A stretch of 32,366 nt of DNA, from NCBI GenBank assembly GCA_903834825.1, contig CAILKQ010000083.1:1-32366 (forward strand). The letters run 5' to 3'. Of the stretch, positions 15,995 through 24,491 are shown piece by piece (the first letter of the stretch is position 1; every line of letters starts with the position of its first letter). This DNA comes from an uncultured bacterium (GTDB taxonomy: Bacteria > Bacteroidota > Bacteroidia > Chitinophagales > Chitinophagaceae). The notes under the pieces are model-generated. The model saw only the letters and a program-made list of their open reading frames with translations, was not told the DNA's origin and did not search any database. The translations under genes and the position numbers were made by a program.

Positions 15995-17656
15995 ATGTCC
16001 AACACATTCGACGCAATTGTAGTAGGCTCAGGCATCTCCGGAGGCTGGGCGGCAAAAGAACTGACTGAACGTGGCCTCAAGACCATCCTCATCGAAAGAG
16101 GACGCAATGTGGAACATGTGAAGGATTATGTGGGAACAGAAAAAGACCCATGGGAATTGGAACACCGCGGTGGAAAAACCCAGGAAGACCGCACCAATTC
16201 GCCCATCCAGAGCAAATGCTATGCTTATGATGAGGTGTCGAAGAAGTTTTTTGTAAACGATCTTGAAAATCCATATACCCAGGTGAAGCCATTTGAGTGG
16301 ATCCGTGGCAACCATGTGGGTGGAAGGTCTTTGATGTGGGGACGCCAATGCTACAGGCTGAGCGACCTCGACTTTGAAGCCAACGCCAAAGATGGCCATG
16401 GTGCAGACTGGCCCATCAGGTACAAAGACATGGCGCCATGGTACAGCTATGTTGAAAAATTTGCGGGCATCAGCGGTTCGCGCGATGGATTGTCGATGAT
16501 TCCTGACGGAGAATTTCTTCCACCCATGGAAATGAACTGTGTGGAAAGGATGGTCAAGGAAAACCTCAAAACCAAAATGGGAAGGCCAATGATCATTGGT
16601 CGTGCCGCCAACCATACCGCCAAGATTGGCACCCGCGGACCTTGTCAGTTCCGCAACAAGTGCCAGCAAGGCTGTCCTTTTGGGGGCTATTTCAGCTCCA
16701 ACTCGGCCACCCTTCCTGCAGCGGCAGCAACAGGCAACTTGACGATGCGCACCAATGCCATCACCATCGAGGTAATCTACGACAAGGAAACCAAGCGTGC
16801 CAAAGGCGTTGTGGTATTGGATACCGAAACAATGAAAACCGAAGAGTATTTCGCCAAGATTGTTTTCCTCAACGCTTCTACCCTTGGAACCACCCATATC
16901 CTCCTGAATTCCGTGTCTGATGCCTTCCCCAACGGGTTCGGCAACAGCAGCGAACAGGTAGGGCATAACCTGATGGACCACCACTACGGTGTTGGGGCTT
17001 CAGGCGATTTTGATGGATTCCAGGACCAGTATTTCTATGGAAAGAGGCCCAATGGCATCTATGTTCCACGCTTCCGCAACCTCGATGGCGGCTCCTCGGC
17101 CGGCTATGTGCGCGGATTTGGTTACCAGGGCGGTGCTTCAAGGGGACGCGCCAGTTCAGGCGAGATTGGCTTCGAACTCAAGGAAGCCGTTACCGAACCA
17201 GGCAACTGGGCGATGGGATGGGGCTCTTGGGGAGAACATCTTCCTTATTATGAGAACAAGGCAACGCTCAACAAGGATAAAAAAGACAAGTTTGGCTTGC
17301 CAACCCTCGATATGGACTGTGAGTTCAAGGAGAATGAAATGAAAATGAGGGTAGACATGAAAAACAGCGCAGTAGAAATGCTGGAAGCCGCTGGTATTAA
17401 GAATGTCAAAGCATACGATAACATGCCTGCACCAGGTTTCTGTATCCATGAAATGGGAACAGCACGCATGGGCAATGATCCAAAAACATCGGTCCTCAAC
17501 AAGTGGAACCAGATGCATGATGTACAGAACGTCTTCATCACAGACGGATCTGCCATGGCCTCATCAGGCTGCCAGAACCCATCCGTCACGTACATGGCCC
17601 TCACTGCCCGCGCAGTTGACCATGCTGTGGGAGAGTTGAAGAAGGGGAACTTGTAA
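15995..17656 (+). CDS. GMC family FAD-dependent oxidoreductase
   Basis: The 553-residue flavoenzyme oxidises alcohol or sugar groups. The FAD-binding motif is DAIVVGSGISGGWAAKELTERG near residues 5-26, followed by ILIERG. The GMC signature region HVGGRSLMWGRQCYRLSD lies near 105-122. A ferredoxin-like Cys pattern (RGPCQFRNKCQQGCPFGGYF near 212-231) is typical of the Bacteroidota subgroup. The C-terminal catalytic block contains CIHEMGTARMG near 485 with the active-site His and VFITDGSAMASSGCQNPSVTYMALTARA near 513-540, including the second His-equivalent/Asn. Members usually have a small gluconate 2-dehydrogenase subunit 3-type partner gene next to them; none is present in this window. No signal peptide of its own; export by a Tat partner is possible. 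It is followed by a convergent PepSY gene. Confidence 0.92.
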   Translation: MSNTFDAIVVGSGISGGWAAKELTERGLKTILIERGRNVEHVKDYVGTEKDPWELEHRGGKTQEDRTNSPIQSKCYAYDEVSKKFFVNDLENPYTQVKPFEWIRGNHVGGRSLMWGRQCYRLSDLDFEANAKDGHGADWPIRYKDMAPWYSYVEKFAGISGSRDGLSMIPDGEFLPPMEMNCVERMVKENLKTKMGRPMIIGRAANHTAKIGTRGPCQFRNKCQQGCPFGGYFSSNSATLPAAAATGNLTMRTNAITIEVIYDKETKRAKGVVVLDTETMKTEEYFAKIVFLNASTLGTTHILLNSVSDAFPNGFGNSSEQVGHNLMDHHYGVGASGDFDGFQDQYFYGKRPNGIYVPRFRNLDGGSSAGYVRGFGYQGGASRGRASSGEIGFELKEAVTEPGNWAMGWGSWGEHLPYYENKATLNKDKKDKFGLPTLDMDCEFKENEMKMRVDMKNSAVEMLEAAGIKNVKAYDNMPAPGFCIHEMGTARMGNDPKTSVLNKWNQMHDVQNVFITDGSAMASSGCQNPSVTYMALTARAVDHAVGELKKGNL

Positions 17657-17660
17657 AACA

Positions 17661-17687
17661 GGTTGAAGAGGTTGAAGGGGTTGAAGT
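17661..17687. repeat. three tandem copies of a 9-bp unit (GGTTGAAGN)
   Basis: GGTTGAAGA, GGTTGAAGG and GGTTGAAGT follow one another directly after the GMC stop codon, in the 42-nt gap before the convergent PepSY gene. GAGGTT at 17668-17673 can also pair with AACCTC at 17694-17699, so the stretch might act as a weak terminator. Confidence 0.75.
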
Positions 17688-17698
17688 AGAATTAACCT

Positions 17699-18799
17699 CT
17701 AAATTTTCTTGATCCTGCTCAGCCACATGATCACCCCAGTAATCGGGAATGTTGTGCCAATCAGGCAAACCAGGAATCCAAGGATTTTGGTTGGCAGGCC
17801 AAAGATGGAGCTGGTGTGGATGGGCTTGAAACTGGCCCGTATTTGTTGACCGATGGGCCTGTCTCCAAAAGCAACCGTCTTCAGGTATGCTCCAGAATAT
17901 TGATCATAATAATGGTTGTCAGTGGCGTTTTGATGGATGGCCGTTCTGCTCAGCATATTGACTCCAAATACGGATGTTGAGTCTTTGGGCAGGCTGATGT
18001 TGTAAAAAACAGCGTTGGGAAACCTTGTATAGGCATTTGCCAGCACATCATCAATGCCTGCTTTCCCCAAGGAATCAACAATCGTTGAGGTGGGTGGCTT
18101 GATGGGTTCCTTGGAAGAATTGGTGACCTTGTAAATGCCATCATTGAACCATTGGAAGCTCCATGCCAGCGCAGTGAAGGCGAAAATGAAAAGAAAAATG
18201 ACGGTGTAAATGCCCAGCGCATGGTGAAAATCGTAGGCAAGCCTTTTCCAGTTGGCCTTCCACTTGATGGAGCTGTATTGTTTGAGCATAGCCCTGTTTT
18301 TGGGCCACCACAGGATCACCCCGGTGATCATGATGAACAAAAACAAAAGTGTGCTGGTTCCCATGATCAGCTTGCCAATGTCTGTACCCAGCAACCTGCG
18401 GTGCATGTCTTCCACAGTACTAAAAAAAGAATCTGCGTAACTGTACAATTCAACAACGCGACCAGTATAAGGATCTGCAAAAGCAGTTAATTTTTGGGGA
18501 TCGGATTTGCCATCCTTGCCCGGCAGGGATACCGCTATTTCGAGGTTGCGGGACGGGTCGGAATGGATCTTGACGCCACTTACCTTGGCCTCGGGAAATT
18601 CCTTTTTGAGGTTGGCCAACACCGATCCAACAGGCAGTTGCAGCTCCCCCTGCTGCTGTACAAAATACCTGTCGTGGTAAATGGAATGCTGCAAATCCTC
18701 CTCAAAAACAAGGATGGATCCTGTGAAGCAGGCCATCATGATAAAAATACCAGAAACAAGGCTCAGGAAAAGGTGTATTGTGCGGAAAAAATTTTTCAT
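17699..18799 (-). CDS. PepSY-associated transmembrane protein (PepSY_TM)
   Basis: The 366-residue inner-membrane protein has the four-helix PepSY_TM layout: a first helix at ~9-32 (LFLSLVSGIFIMMACFTGSILVFEE), a large periplasmic PepSY-type part (~35-135), a pair of helices at ~142-166 (IMGTSTLLFLFIMITGVILWW) and ~192-217 (ALGIYTVIFLFIFAFTALAWSF), a second periplasmic part, and a last helix at ~335-360 (ILGFLVCLIGTTFPITGVIMWL). Histidines sit near helix ends (DFHHALGIY, MHRRLLG, KPIHTSSIFG), as in the family. Relatives are linked to iron-siderophore uptake or to ferric reduction at the inner membrane; nothing in the neighbourhood confirms this. It is transcribed divergently from the ATP-grasp gene with only 44 nt between them. 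Confidence 0.88.
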   Translation of the reverse strand: MKNFFRTIHLFLSLVSGIFIMMACFTGSILVFEEDLQHSIYHDRYFVQQQGELQLPVGSVLANLKKEFPEAKVSGVKIHSDPSRNLEIAVSLPGKDGKSDPQKLTAFADPYTGRVVELYSYADSFFSTVEDMHRRLLGTDIGKLIMGTSTLLFLFIMITGVILWWPKNRAMLKQYSSIKWKANWKRLAYDFHHALGIYTVIFLFIFAFTALAWSFQWFNDGIYKVTNSSKEPIKPPTSTIVDSLGKAGIDDVLANAYTRFPNAVFYNISLPKDSTSVFGVNMLSRTAIHQNATDNHYYDQYSGAYLKTVAFGDRPIGQQIRASFKPIHTSSIFGLPTKILGFLVCLIGTTFPITGVIMWLSRIKKI

Positions 18800-18843
18800 T
18801 TGATTTCTTTAAAAGGGTATGAAGATAGTTAATACATTTATGA

Positions 18844-19938
18844 ATGCAAATGACTGAAAATTTTATCTACGTGTTGGTTCCTCATTTGGAAACCGATGAT
18901 GAAAACATCAGCTATTACTATGATTTTTCGCAGAGCATAGCAGAATACACCAAGTTGTTTGCCGCATGGAAAGTGGATTGGAAATGGCAACCCGTAACCA
19001 TGAAAGACCAGGAGCAGGTCATCAACACCATCATCGAAGAAAGTAAAACATCAACCAAACTGACACTGGTATTGAATTTGTGCGATGGCGATGAGGTAAA
19101 TGGTACACCAGGCATTGCTGTGGTAAGGATGCTCGAAAAAAATCGACTTGCTTACACCGGGGCAGAGGAATATTTTTACGGGATCACCACGTCCAAAGGA
19201 CCCATGAAAAAAGCCTTTGATCATGCGGGTGTACCCAACGCAAAATGGGCCATGATCAGTTCCATGGACGATGCGAATGAAAGCCTTTTTGAACAATTGG
19301 GCAGCCCCATCATCCTCAAGCCCGCTGTCTCAGGAGGCAGCATGGGCGTAGGTGTCAGGAATGTAGTGTACAATTTGGAGGAGTTGAAAATCCAGCTGGA
19401 AAAAATGCTGGAAGGTTATCGGGGATGGAACCTTTCCATAGATGGCGTGATTGCAGAGGAATTCATCAATGGCAGGGAGTTCACCACCCTGATCACAGGA
19501 TCGGCCCGGCATCCTGATCAGTGCAGGGTCTATGACCCTGTTGAAAGGGTTTTTCATCCATCCCTTCCAGCCCACGAAAAATTCCTTTCCTTTGACAGGC
19601 TTTGGGAAATCTATGAAGAGGAAGCCCCCATGCCAGCGGAAGAAAATTTTTACGACTACCATCCGGTAGACAAGGACCTTGCAGAAAAATTGCGTGCGCT
19701 TAGCATGCAGGCTTATGCCGCTGTCAATGGAACAGGCTATACCAGGATTGACCTGCGCATGGACCAGGAAACAGGAGCAATCAAGGTATTGGAAGTGAAT
19801 GCCCAATGCGGACTCAGCGAAGATGAAGACTATACTTCCATAGGCGCCATCCTGCGCGTCAACGGAACAAGTTTCGGGGAAATGATGCTTGAAATTTTTC
19901 AGGATGCCTTCACCAGAAAATCAAAAAAATGGGATTAA
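18844..19938 (+). CDS. ATP-grasp ligase, D-Ala-D-Ala ligase-like
   Basis: The 364-residue protein has the D-Ala-D-Ala ligase fold. Segments are NLCDGDEVNGTPG near 78-90, YTGAEEYFYGITTSKGPMKKAF near 104-125, the nucleotide-binding ILKPAVSGGSMGVGV near 157-171, EEFINGREFTTLI near 205-217, GYTRIDLR near 298-305, and the Mg-binding LEVNAQCG near 316-323. It forms an amide bond using ATP, with an amino acid or peptide acceptor. It departs from cell-wall Ddl: NLCDG replaces the usual LHG/EDG block and NAQCG replaces NTLPG. A ~55-residue acidic insert (res ~222-276) sits between the EEF and RID motifs. Its last 10 nt overlap the next gene's start, so the two ligases should be translated together. 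An alternative start at 18850 is also possible. Confidence 0.85.
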   Translation: MQMTENFIYVLVPHLETDDENISYYYDFSQSIAEYTKLFAAWKVDWKWQPVTMKDQEQVINTIIEESKTSTKLTLVLNLCDGDEVNGTPGIAVVRMLEKNRLAYTGAEEYFYGITTSKGPMKKAFDHAGVPNAKWAMISSMDDANESLFEQLGSPIILKPAVSGGSMGVGVRNVVYNLEELKIQLEKMLEGYRGWNLSIDGVIAEEFINGREFTTLITGSARHPDQCRVYDPVERVFHPSLPAHEKFLSFDRLWEIYEEEAPMPAEENFYDYHPVDKDLAEKLRALSMQAYAAVNGTGYTRIDLRMDQETGAIKVLEVNAQCGLSEDEDYTSIGAILRVNGTSFGEMMLEIFQDAFTRKSKKWD

Positions 19939-21320
19939 AGGTTTGTGTGCTACAGCCAGATTATTCAACCACTGCGGTGGATTACCAGTACTATGATCCC
20001 ATTCGGCAGCTCGCACCCTTGTTGCCTGACGCAACAGTGAATACGGTATTGCTCAACAAGCTGACCACCTACAAACAATTGCAGGCACTTAAACATGAGC
20101 AGTACGATATTTTTGTAAACCTCTGCGAAGGCTACCTCGAATGGGAAGTGCCTTCCGTTGATGTGATCCATTGCCTTGACCTGCTCAATCTCCCGTACAC
20201 CGGCCCGACTGCAACGCTTTATGATCCGCCCAAAGAACTCATGAAATATGTTGCCTACTGTGAAGGCATTCAATCTCCAGCCTACCACCTCATCAGTTCT
20301 GCAGCCGCAGCAGCCGATCTTGCAGAAACAGCAAATTTTCCGCTGTTCATCAAACCCGCAAAAGCCGGAGACAGCCTGGGCATTGACCATGGCTCGTTGG
20401 TGAACAACCATAGCGAACTGATGGCAAAAGTGAATGATATCATTGCAGTCTATCCTGAGTTGTTGCTGGAAGAATACATTGCAGGCAGGGAGTTTACCGT
20501 GCTGGTGGTGGCCAATCCAGATGGCAGGTCCTGCAGGTCTTTCAAGCCTGTTGAATATGTTTTCCCGGAAGGATTTGCGTTCAAAACCTATGCCTTGAAA
20601 ACCGCCGAACTCCACCCCGGCGCCAATATCCCCTGCAACGATCCTGCATTGGAAAAAGAACTCCGCGATGCAGCCGAAAAAATCTTCAATTGCTTTGGCG
20701 GCAAGGGATATTCAAGAATGGACTTCAGGGTGAAAGATGATAACAGTATCTATTTCCTTGAAGTGAATTTCACTTGCTCTGTTTTTTATACCGATGGATA
20801 TGAAGGCTCGGCTGATTTTATTTTGCAATATGATGGGGTTGGACAAGCAGGCTTTCTGCAACAGATCATTGAAGAGGGAATGGCAAGGCATGCGCGCAAA
20901 CAAAAGGCCTATGCCCTGCGCGGCAATTCCATTGCAGGTTTTGGCATCTATGCTTTGCGGCCCATCAAAAAAAACGAATGCCTTTACCAGGGAGAAGAGA
21001 GGGCCACAAGGGTGGTCACTAAAAAACATGTAGCAGCGCACTGGAACGAGGAAGAACAGATGAGGTTCAGGCAATATGCTTACCCACTTGGGGGCGATGC
21101 CTATGCATTTTGGGATGCCGAGCCCGGAGAATGGGCTCCCCAGAACCACAGCTGTGATGCCAATACAAGGATGGCAGGACTCAACATGATTGCCACCAAA
21201 GACATTGCAACAGGAGAAGAGCTCACCCTCGACTATGCCCTGTTTTTAGACAAGGAAATGGAACCCTTCCAGTGCCAATGTGGTTCCACCCAATGCAGGG
21301 GCATCATCAAGGGCATCTAA
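19929..21320 (+). CDS. ATP-grasp ligase fused to C-terminal SET-domain methyltransferase
   Basis: The 463-residue protein has two domains. Residues ~1-320 are an ATP-grasp ligase related to the gene before it: NLCEGYLEWEVPS near 64-76, YTGPTATLYDPPKELMKY near 90-107, FIKPAKAGDSLGIDHGS near 140-156, EEYIAGREFTVLV near 181-193, YSRMDFR near 261-267, and the metal-binding FLEVNFTC near 276-283. Residues ~325-463 are a SET domain: GFGIYALRPIKKNE near 337-350 (SAM-binding), NHSCDANT near 406-413, GEELTLDY near 429-436, and a post-SET zinc cluster with Cys449, Cys451 and Cys456 joining Cys409. Such SET domains methylate lysine side chains using S-adenosylmethionine. The frame is continuous, so the fusion is real, not a frameshift. 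Translationally coupled (10-nt overlap) to the preceding ligase. Substrate unknown. Confidence 0.88.
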   Translation: MGLKVCVLQPDYSTTAVDYQYYDPIRQLAPLLPDATVNTVLLNKLTTYKQLQALKHEQYDIFVNLCEGYLEWEVPSVDVIHCLDLLNLPYTGPTATLYDPPKELMKYVAYCEGIQSPAYHLISSAAAAADLAETANFPLFIKPAKAGDSLGIDHGSLVNNHSELMAKVNDIIAVYPELLLEEYIAGREFTVLVVANPDGRSCRSFKPVEYVFPEGFAFKTYALKTAELHPGANIPCNDPALEKELRDAAEKIFNCFGGKGYSRMDFRVKDDNSIYFLEVNFTCSVFYTDGYEGSADFILQYDGVGQAGFLQQIIEEGMARHARKQKAYALRGNSIAGFGIYALRPIKKNECLYQGEERATRVVTKKHVAAHWNEEEQMRFRQYAYPLGGDAYAFWDAEPGEWAPQNHSCDANTRMAGLNMIATKDIATGEELTLDYALFLDKEMEPFQCQCGSTQCRGIIKGI

Positions 21321-21362
21321 AAAAATACTTTGGTTTTCAGCAGAAAAACAACAAAATTATCA

Positions 21363-22652
21363 TCAACGCAATGCAGAGACATCTACACGGGTGGGTGTTT
21401 CCTTTCCTGAAACAATTCCTTTTGAGCTCAGGGCGATGGCGCGGATGATGGCCGCCATGTTCTGCATGTCCAAGGTGCCAATTTCATCGGATGCTTTGTG
21501 GTAATTCGCCTCGCTGTCCATCTTGGATGTGGAAATGGTATGTGCCGGAACACCAAGCCTGGCAAGGGTTGCATTGTCTGAGCGGTAGAACAATTGTTGG
21601 GTTGGATAGGGATCTGGATGGAAGGTAAAGTCCGTTCCCTTGAGGTTGTTTTGCAATATTTCGCCCATGTTCGTTTTCTCAAAACCGGTGATATAGGCAC
21701 TGTTCTTCCCCCACTTGCTTTCTGTTCCGATCATTTCAATGTTGAACATGGCCATCACCTGGGCAGGATCAAATTGTTTGGAAAAATAGGTTGCACCAAA
21801 ACCGCCAATCTCTTCCGCAGTGAAGGCAGCGAAAACCAGGGTGCGCTCGTTGTTGTTGAGTTTCTTGAAATACTTGGCCAGCATGATCATGGCTGTAGTG
21901 CCTGCTGCATCATCATTGGCACCGTTGTAAATGGAATCATTGTTCTCCATTTTCTTGCTGTTGATGCCCAGGTGATCATAATGCCCTGAAAAGATCACGT
22001 ATTCATTGGCCTTTGATTTACCCGGAATGATGCCCACCACATTGGACAAAGGCATTTCAGTTGTTTCCTGCTTCAATTCAACACTGAAAGATGAGGGTGC
22101 TTTGTCCACCAACAACATGATTACATTGGGCTGTGTTGAATACAACTGTGAACGCATCTGTGCAAACCTTCCAAACATATTGGCATGGGCGGTATCAACA
22201 AGTACTATTGTATTTTTCTTGGCGCCCAAGGCCTTTCTGGCCTCGGTGGGGAAATTCATTTTGGCGGTAATGGAAACCATTTCATACCCGGCATTGTTGT
22301 CTGCCATCAGCGATTTTGCAGGCGATACGATAATAGCTTTTTTTGCATCAAGCTCCACCCCATTGACCAGGATTTTCTGGGAGAAGGCTTTGGTGCGGAC
22401 CATTGAAAACGATTGCAGGTAAGTATTTCCGTTGTTCCATTCTTGCAGTCCGATTTTCTCAAATTCGGAAGCAATGAAGTTGGCGGCCTTTTCAATACCA
22501 GGGGTGAAAGTTCTTCTCCCTTGCATATCATCCGCAGAAAGGGTACGCTCAATGCGTTCCGTTTCCTTTATGCTGATCACATTGAGGGCTTTTTGCGCGA
22601 AGCTTGCCGAAGAAATTACCAGAAGAAAAAAGGCTGAAAATGTTTTTTTCAT
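21363..22652 (-). CDS. secreted M28-family zinc peptidase
   Basis: The 429-residue protein begins with the signal peptide MKKTFSAFFLLVISSASFAQ. A PA-like segment comes first, and the catalytic M28 domain runs from ~205: FSGHYDHLGI near 221 (Zn ligand His, Asp), GANDDAAGTTAMIMLA near 243 (bridging Asp), FTAEEIGGFG near 273 (catalytic Glu-Glu), FNIEMIGT near 300, and the final ligand His in VPAHTISTSKMD near 376. The usual Asp in the N-x-D-M-[IV]-G ligand position is a Glu here, which can still bind zinc. Likely an aminopeptidase or related exopeptidase in the periplasm or outside the cell. It converges on the ATP-grasp-SET gene with a 42-nt gap and no clear shared terminator, so a link to the ligases is possible but unproven. 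Confidence 0.9.
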   Translation of the reverse strand: MKKTFSAFFLLVISSASFAQKALNVISIKETERIERTLSADDMQGRRTFTPGIEKAANFIASEFEKIGLQEWNNGNTYLQSFSMVRTKAFSQKILVNGVELDAKKAIIVSPAKSLMADNNAGYEMVSITAKMNFPTEARKALGAKKNTIVLVDTAHANMFGRFAQMRSQLYSTQPNVIMLLVDKAPSSFSVELKQETTEMPLSNVVGIIPGKSKANEYVIFSGHYDHLGINSKKMENNDSIYNGANDDAAGTTAMIMLAKYFKKLNNNERTLVFAAFTAEEIGGFGATYFSKQFDPAQVMAMFNIEMIGTESKWGKNSAYITGFEKTNMGEILQNNLKGTDFTFHPDPYPTQQLFYRSDNATLARLGVPAHTISTSKMDSEANYHKASDEIGTLDMQNMAAIIRAIALSSKGIVSGKETPTRVDVSALR

Positions 22653-22738
22653 GACGGGGATTAAAATGCTTTTAAAAATTTGGGATAATCCCTTGGCTTA
22701 ATGATGGTTGCTTTCAGGAATTTCAGCGCCAAGATAAA

Positions 22739-22772
22739 ATAAAAAAGGCAGATGGAATGACCATCTGCCTTT
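22739..22772 (-). terminator. terminator of the susC-susD operon
   Basis: GGCAGATGG (22747-22755) and CCATCTGCC (22761-22769) form a 9-bp stem around AATGA. On the minus strand the hairpin is followed by a T-run, 21 nt after the susD-type stop. It lies before the M28 peptidase gene, so that gene needs its own promoter. Confidence 0.85.
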
Positions 22773-22792
22773 GAATACGGTATAGGTGAATA

Positions 22793-24481
22793 TCAATAGC
22801 CAGGATTCTGCTTCAAATAGCCAGGAAGGTTGGATGCACCATCGATGGCTGTTTGGGGAATCGGGAAAACGCGCTTGTTCTTGTCTGTGCTGGCTTTCTC
22901 TGTCCAGGTTGATTCAAATTTTCCAAAACGAACCATGTCCGTTCTTCTTTGAAGTTCCCAGTACAATTCGAATCCACGCTCCCTGAAAAGCTGATCCAGG
23001 TTTACTGCGGTGAGGGCCCTGCCCACTCCGGTTGCAGTGCGGGATGTTCTTACTGCATTAACATCAGTAAGCGCGGCAGCAGCATCACCCTTGCGCAGCC
23101 TGGCTTCGGCACGCATCAGGTAAACATCACCCAAACGAACAATGGGAATATCTGCTTCGCCAAAATTTCTTCCACTGACTGATTTTTTTCCAAATTCGAA
23201 TTTCAATACACGGAAACCAGTGGCATAATCACTGCCAACTGTTGTAAAATCAATTTTTTCTGTATGCAGTACTGGTGTTGTAGGCCTGTTCCTGGTGTTG
23301 TTGAACAACCTGCCCACCTTGAATTTGCCGTCAGGGCATTTTTCAAAAACACCGGCAGTCCTGATCAAACCATACTGCTGTCCACGCAAAATACCCCTGT
23401 CGATCCTGTAAGAAGCAGCATCATAGCAAGCTTGCTGTGTTACAGGGTCTACGGTAATGTTCTTTTGGTAAAACCTGGGGTCTGCAACAGCAGGATCTGT
23501 AGGACTATACGCATCTACCCAGGTCTTGTAAAAATCTGGAGTGATGCCAGGACCGTCGGTTCCGTTGGCGCCAGTAAAGGATGGCAAAGGAAACTGATCT
23601 CCTGAAAGGGAGAAATAGGCAAGCCTGTTATGACCATTCAGGTCTGCACGCTGGTCAACGGCAAAAACCAATTCCTTGTTGGTATTGTTTTCGTCATTGA
23701 ATATTGCCCAGTAGTCAGGAGACAATGCATATTGGCCAGATGAGATGATTTTAGAGGTATACTCTATCACCTTATCCATGTCCTCATTTTTGAAAGTAAA
23801 GGTAGCAGCATAGCGATCGCGGTAAACTGCAGCATTCAGGTGAAGCTTGGCAAGCAATCCCCAAACGCCAGCCTTGGTGAGGCGGCCCGGGCCTGTGGTA
23901 TTGTCCAGCAAAGGCTCCACTTCAAGCAATACCTTTTTGAGGTACTCCACTGCTTCTTCTCCACGGACAATTTTTGATGTAGCACCTGGATCTTCCTTAA
24001 CAAAGATCACACCCCAAAGATCAAGCACCAGCATGTTATAAAATGCATACATGCCTTTGGCCTCTGCAATATATTTTGCGGCATTTGGATCTTTGCTGCC
24101 TTGTAGAGAACTGATGGCAGAAACAGCACGGGAAAGGCTTTGCGTCAATGGGTTCCAGGTATTTCTTACCGGCGCATTGTTGCTGGTGGTTTGGTGCCTG
24201 TGCAAGTCAAGGTAGATTCCATTATCACCCCAATCTGTTCCACCACGGTAAGGAAGAATGGCCTCGTCTGTGGTGATTTCCTGAAGGGCAAAAAGACCAG
24301 TATGGATAAAAATATTGGGCAATTGTGCATAGACCGGGGCAATGGTTCCGTCTGCAATCTGTTTTTCTGTCAAACCAGTAACAGATGACTCATCGAGAAC
24401 AGTCTCCTTTAGCTTGGTACAGCTTTCTGTCATGGACAACAAGCCCAAAACAAAGAGCAGGGTTAATATTCTATTTTTCAT
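22793..24481 (-). CDS. SusD/RagB-family nutrient-binding outer-membrane lipoprotein
   Basis: The 562-residue lipoprotein has the leader MKNRILTLLFVLGLLSMTESC with Cys21 as the lipidation site, followed by TPR-like helices: TIAPVYAQLPNIFIHTGLFALQEITTDEA near 47-75, RAVSAISSLQGS near 116, and LWGLLAKLHLNAAVYRDR-type segments near 205. The SusD C-terminal block IPIVRLGDVYLMRAEARLRKGDAAAALTDVNAVR near 465-498 and the FRERGFELYWELQRRTDMVRF segment near 518-538 are clear. It caps the SusC-type channel and binds the nutrient at the cell surface. It begins 10 nt after the SusC-type gene and shares the terminator at 22739-22772. No degradative enzyme, sigma or anti-sigma pair is next to it, so the glycan or peptide substrate cannot be deduced. 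Confidence 0.94.
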   Translation of the reverse strand: MKNRILTLLFVLGLLSMTESCTKLKETVLDESSVTGLTEKQIADGTIAPVYAQLPNIFIHTGLFALQEITTDEAILPYRGGTDWGDNGIYLDLHRHQTTSNNAPVRNTWNPLTQSLSRAVSAISSLQGSKDPNAAKYIAEAKGMYAFYNMLVLDLWGVIFVKEDPGATSKIVRGEEAVEYLKKVLLEVEPLLDNTTGPGRLTKAGVWGLLAKLHLNAAVYRDRYAATFTFKNEDMDKVIEYTSKIISSGQYALSPDYWAIFNDENNTNKELVFAVDQRADLNGHNRLAYFSLSGDQFPLPSFTGANGTDGPGITPDFYKTWVDAYSPTDPAVADPRFYQKNITVDPVTQQACYDAASYRIDRGILRGQQYGLIRTAGVFEKCPDGKFKVGRLFNNTRNRPTTPVLHTEKIDFTTVGSDYATGFRVLKFEFGKKSVSGRNFGEADIPIVRLGDVYLMRAEARLRKGDAAAALTDVNAVRTSRTATGVGRALTAVNLDQLFRERGFELYWELQRRTDMVRFGKFESTWTEKASTDKNKRVFPIPQTAIDGASNLPGYLKQNPGY

Positions 24482-24491
24482 ATTGTTTATT

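Noticed and set aside
16028-16984. A 318-codon open frame on the minus strand opposite the GMC gene
   Set aside because: It is the shadow of a strongly supported gene on the other strand, with no recognisable domain and low-complexity composition.
18799-18840. A consensus promoter in the 44-nt gap before the ATP-grasp gene (TTTG at 18799-18802, TACATTTA at 18833-18840)
   Set aside because: The spacer is 30 nt and the -7 element has a mismatch, so it is not supported.
18844-19938. Calling the first ATP-grasp gene the cell-wall ddl
   Set aside because: The substrate-binding blocks differ from Ddl, the gene is paired with a SET fusion, and no mur, fts or other wall genes are near.
19929-21320. 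The ATP-grasp/SET junction as a frameshift or assembly artefact
   Set aside because: One continuous frame runs through both domains, and both retain their motifs.
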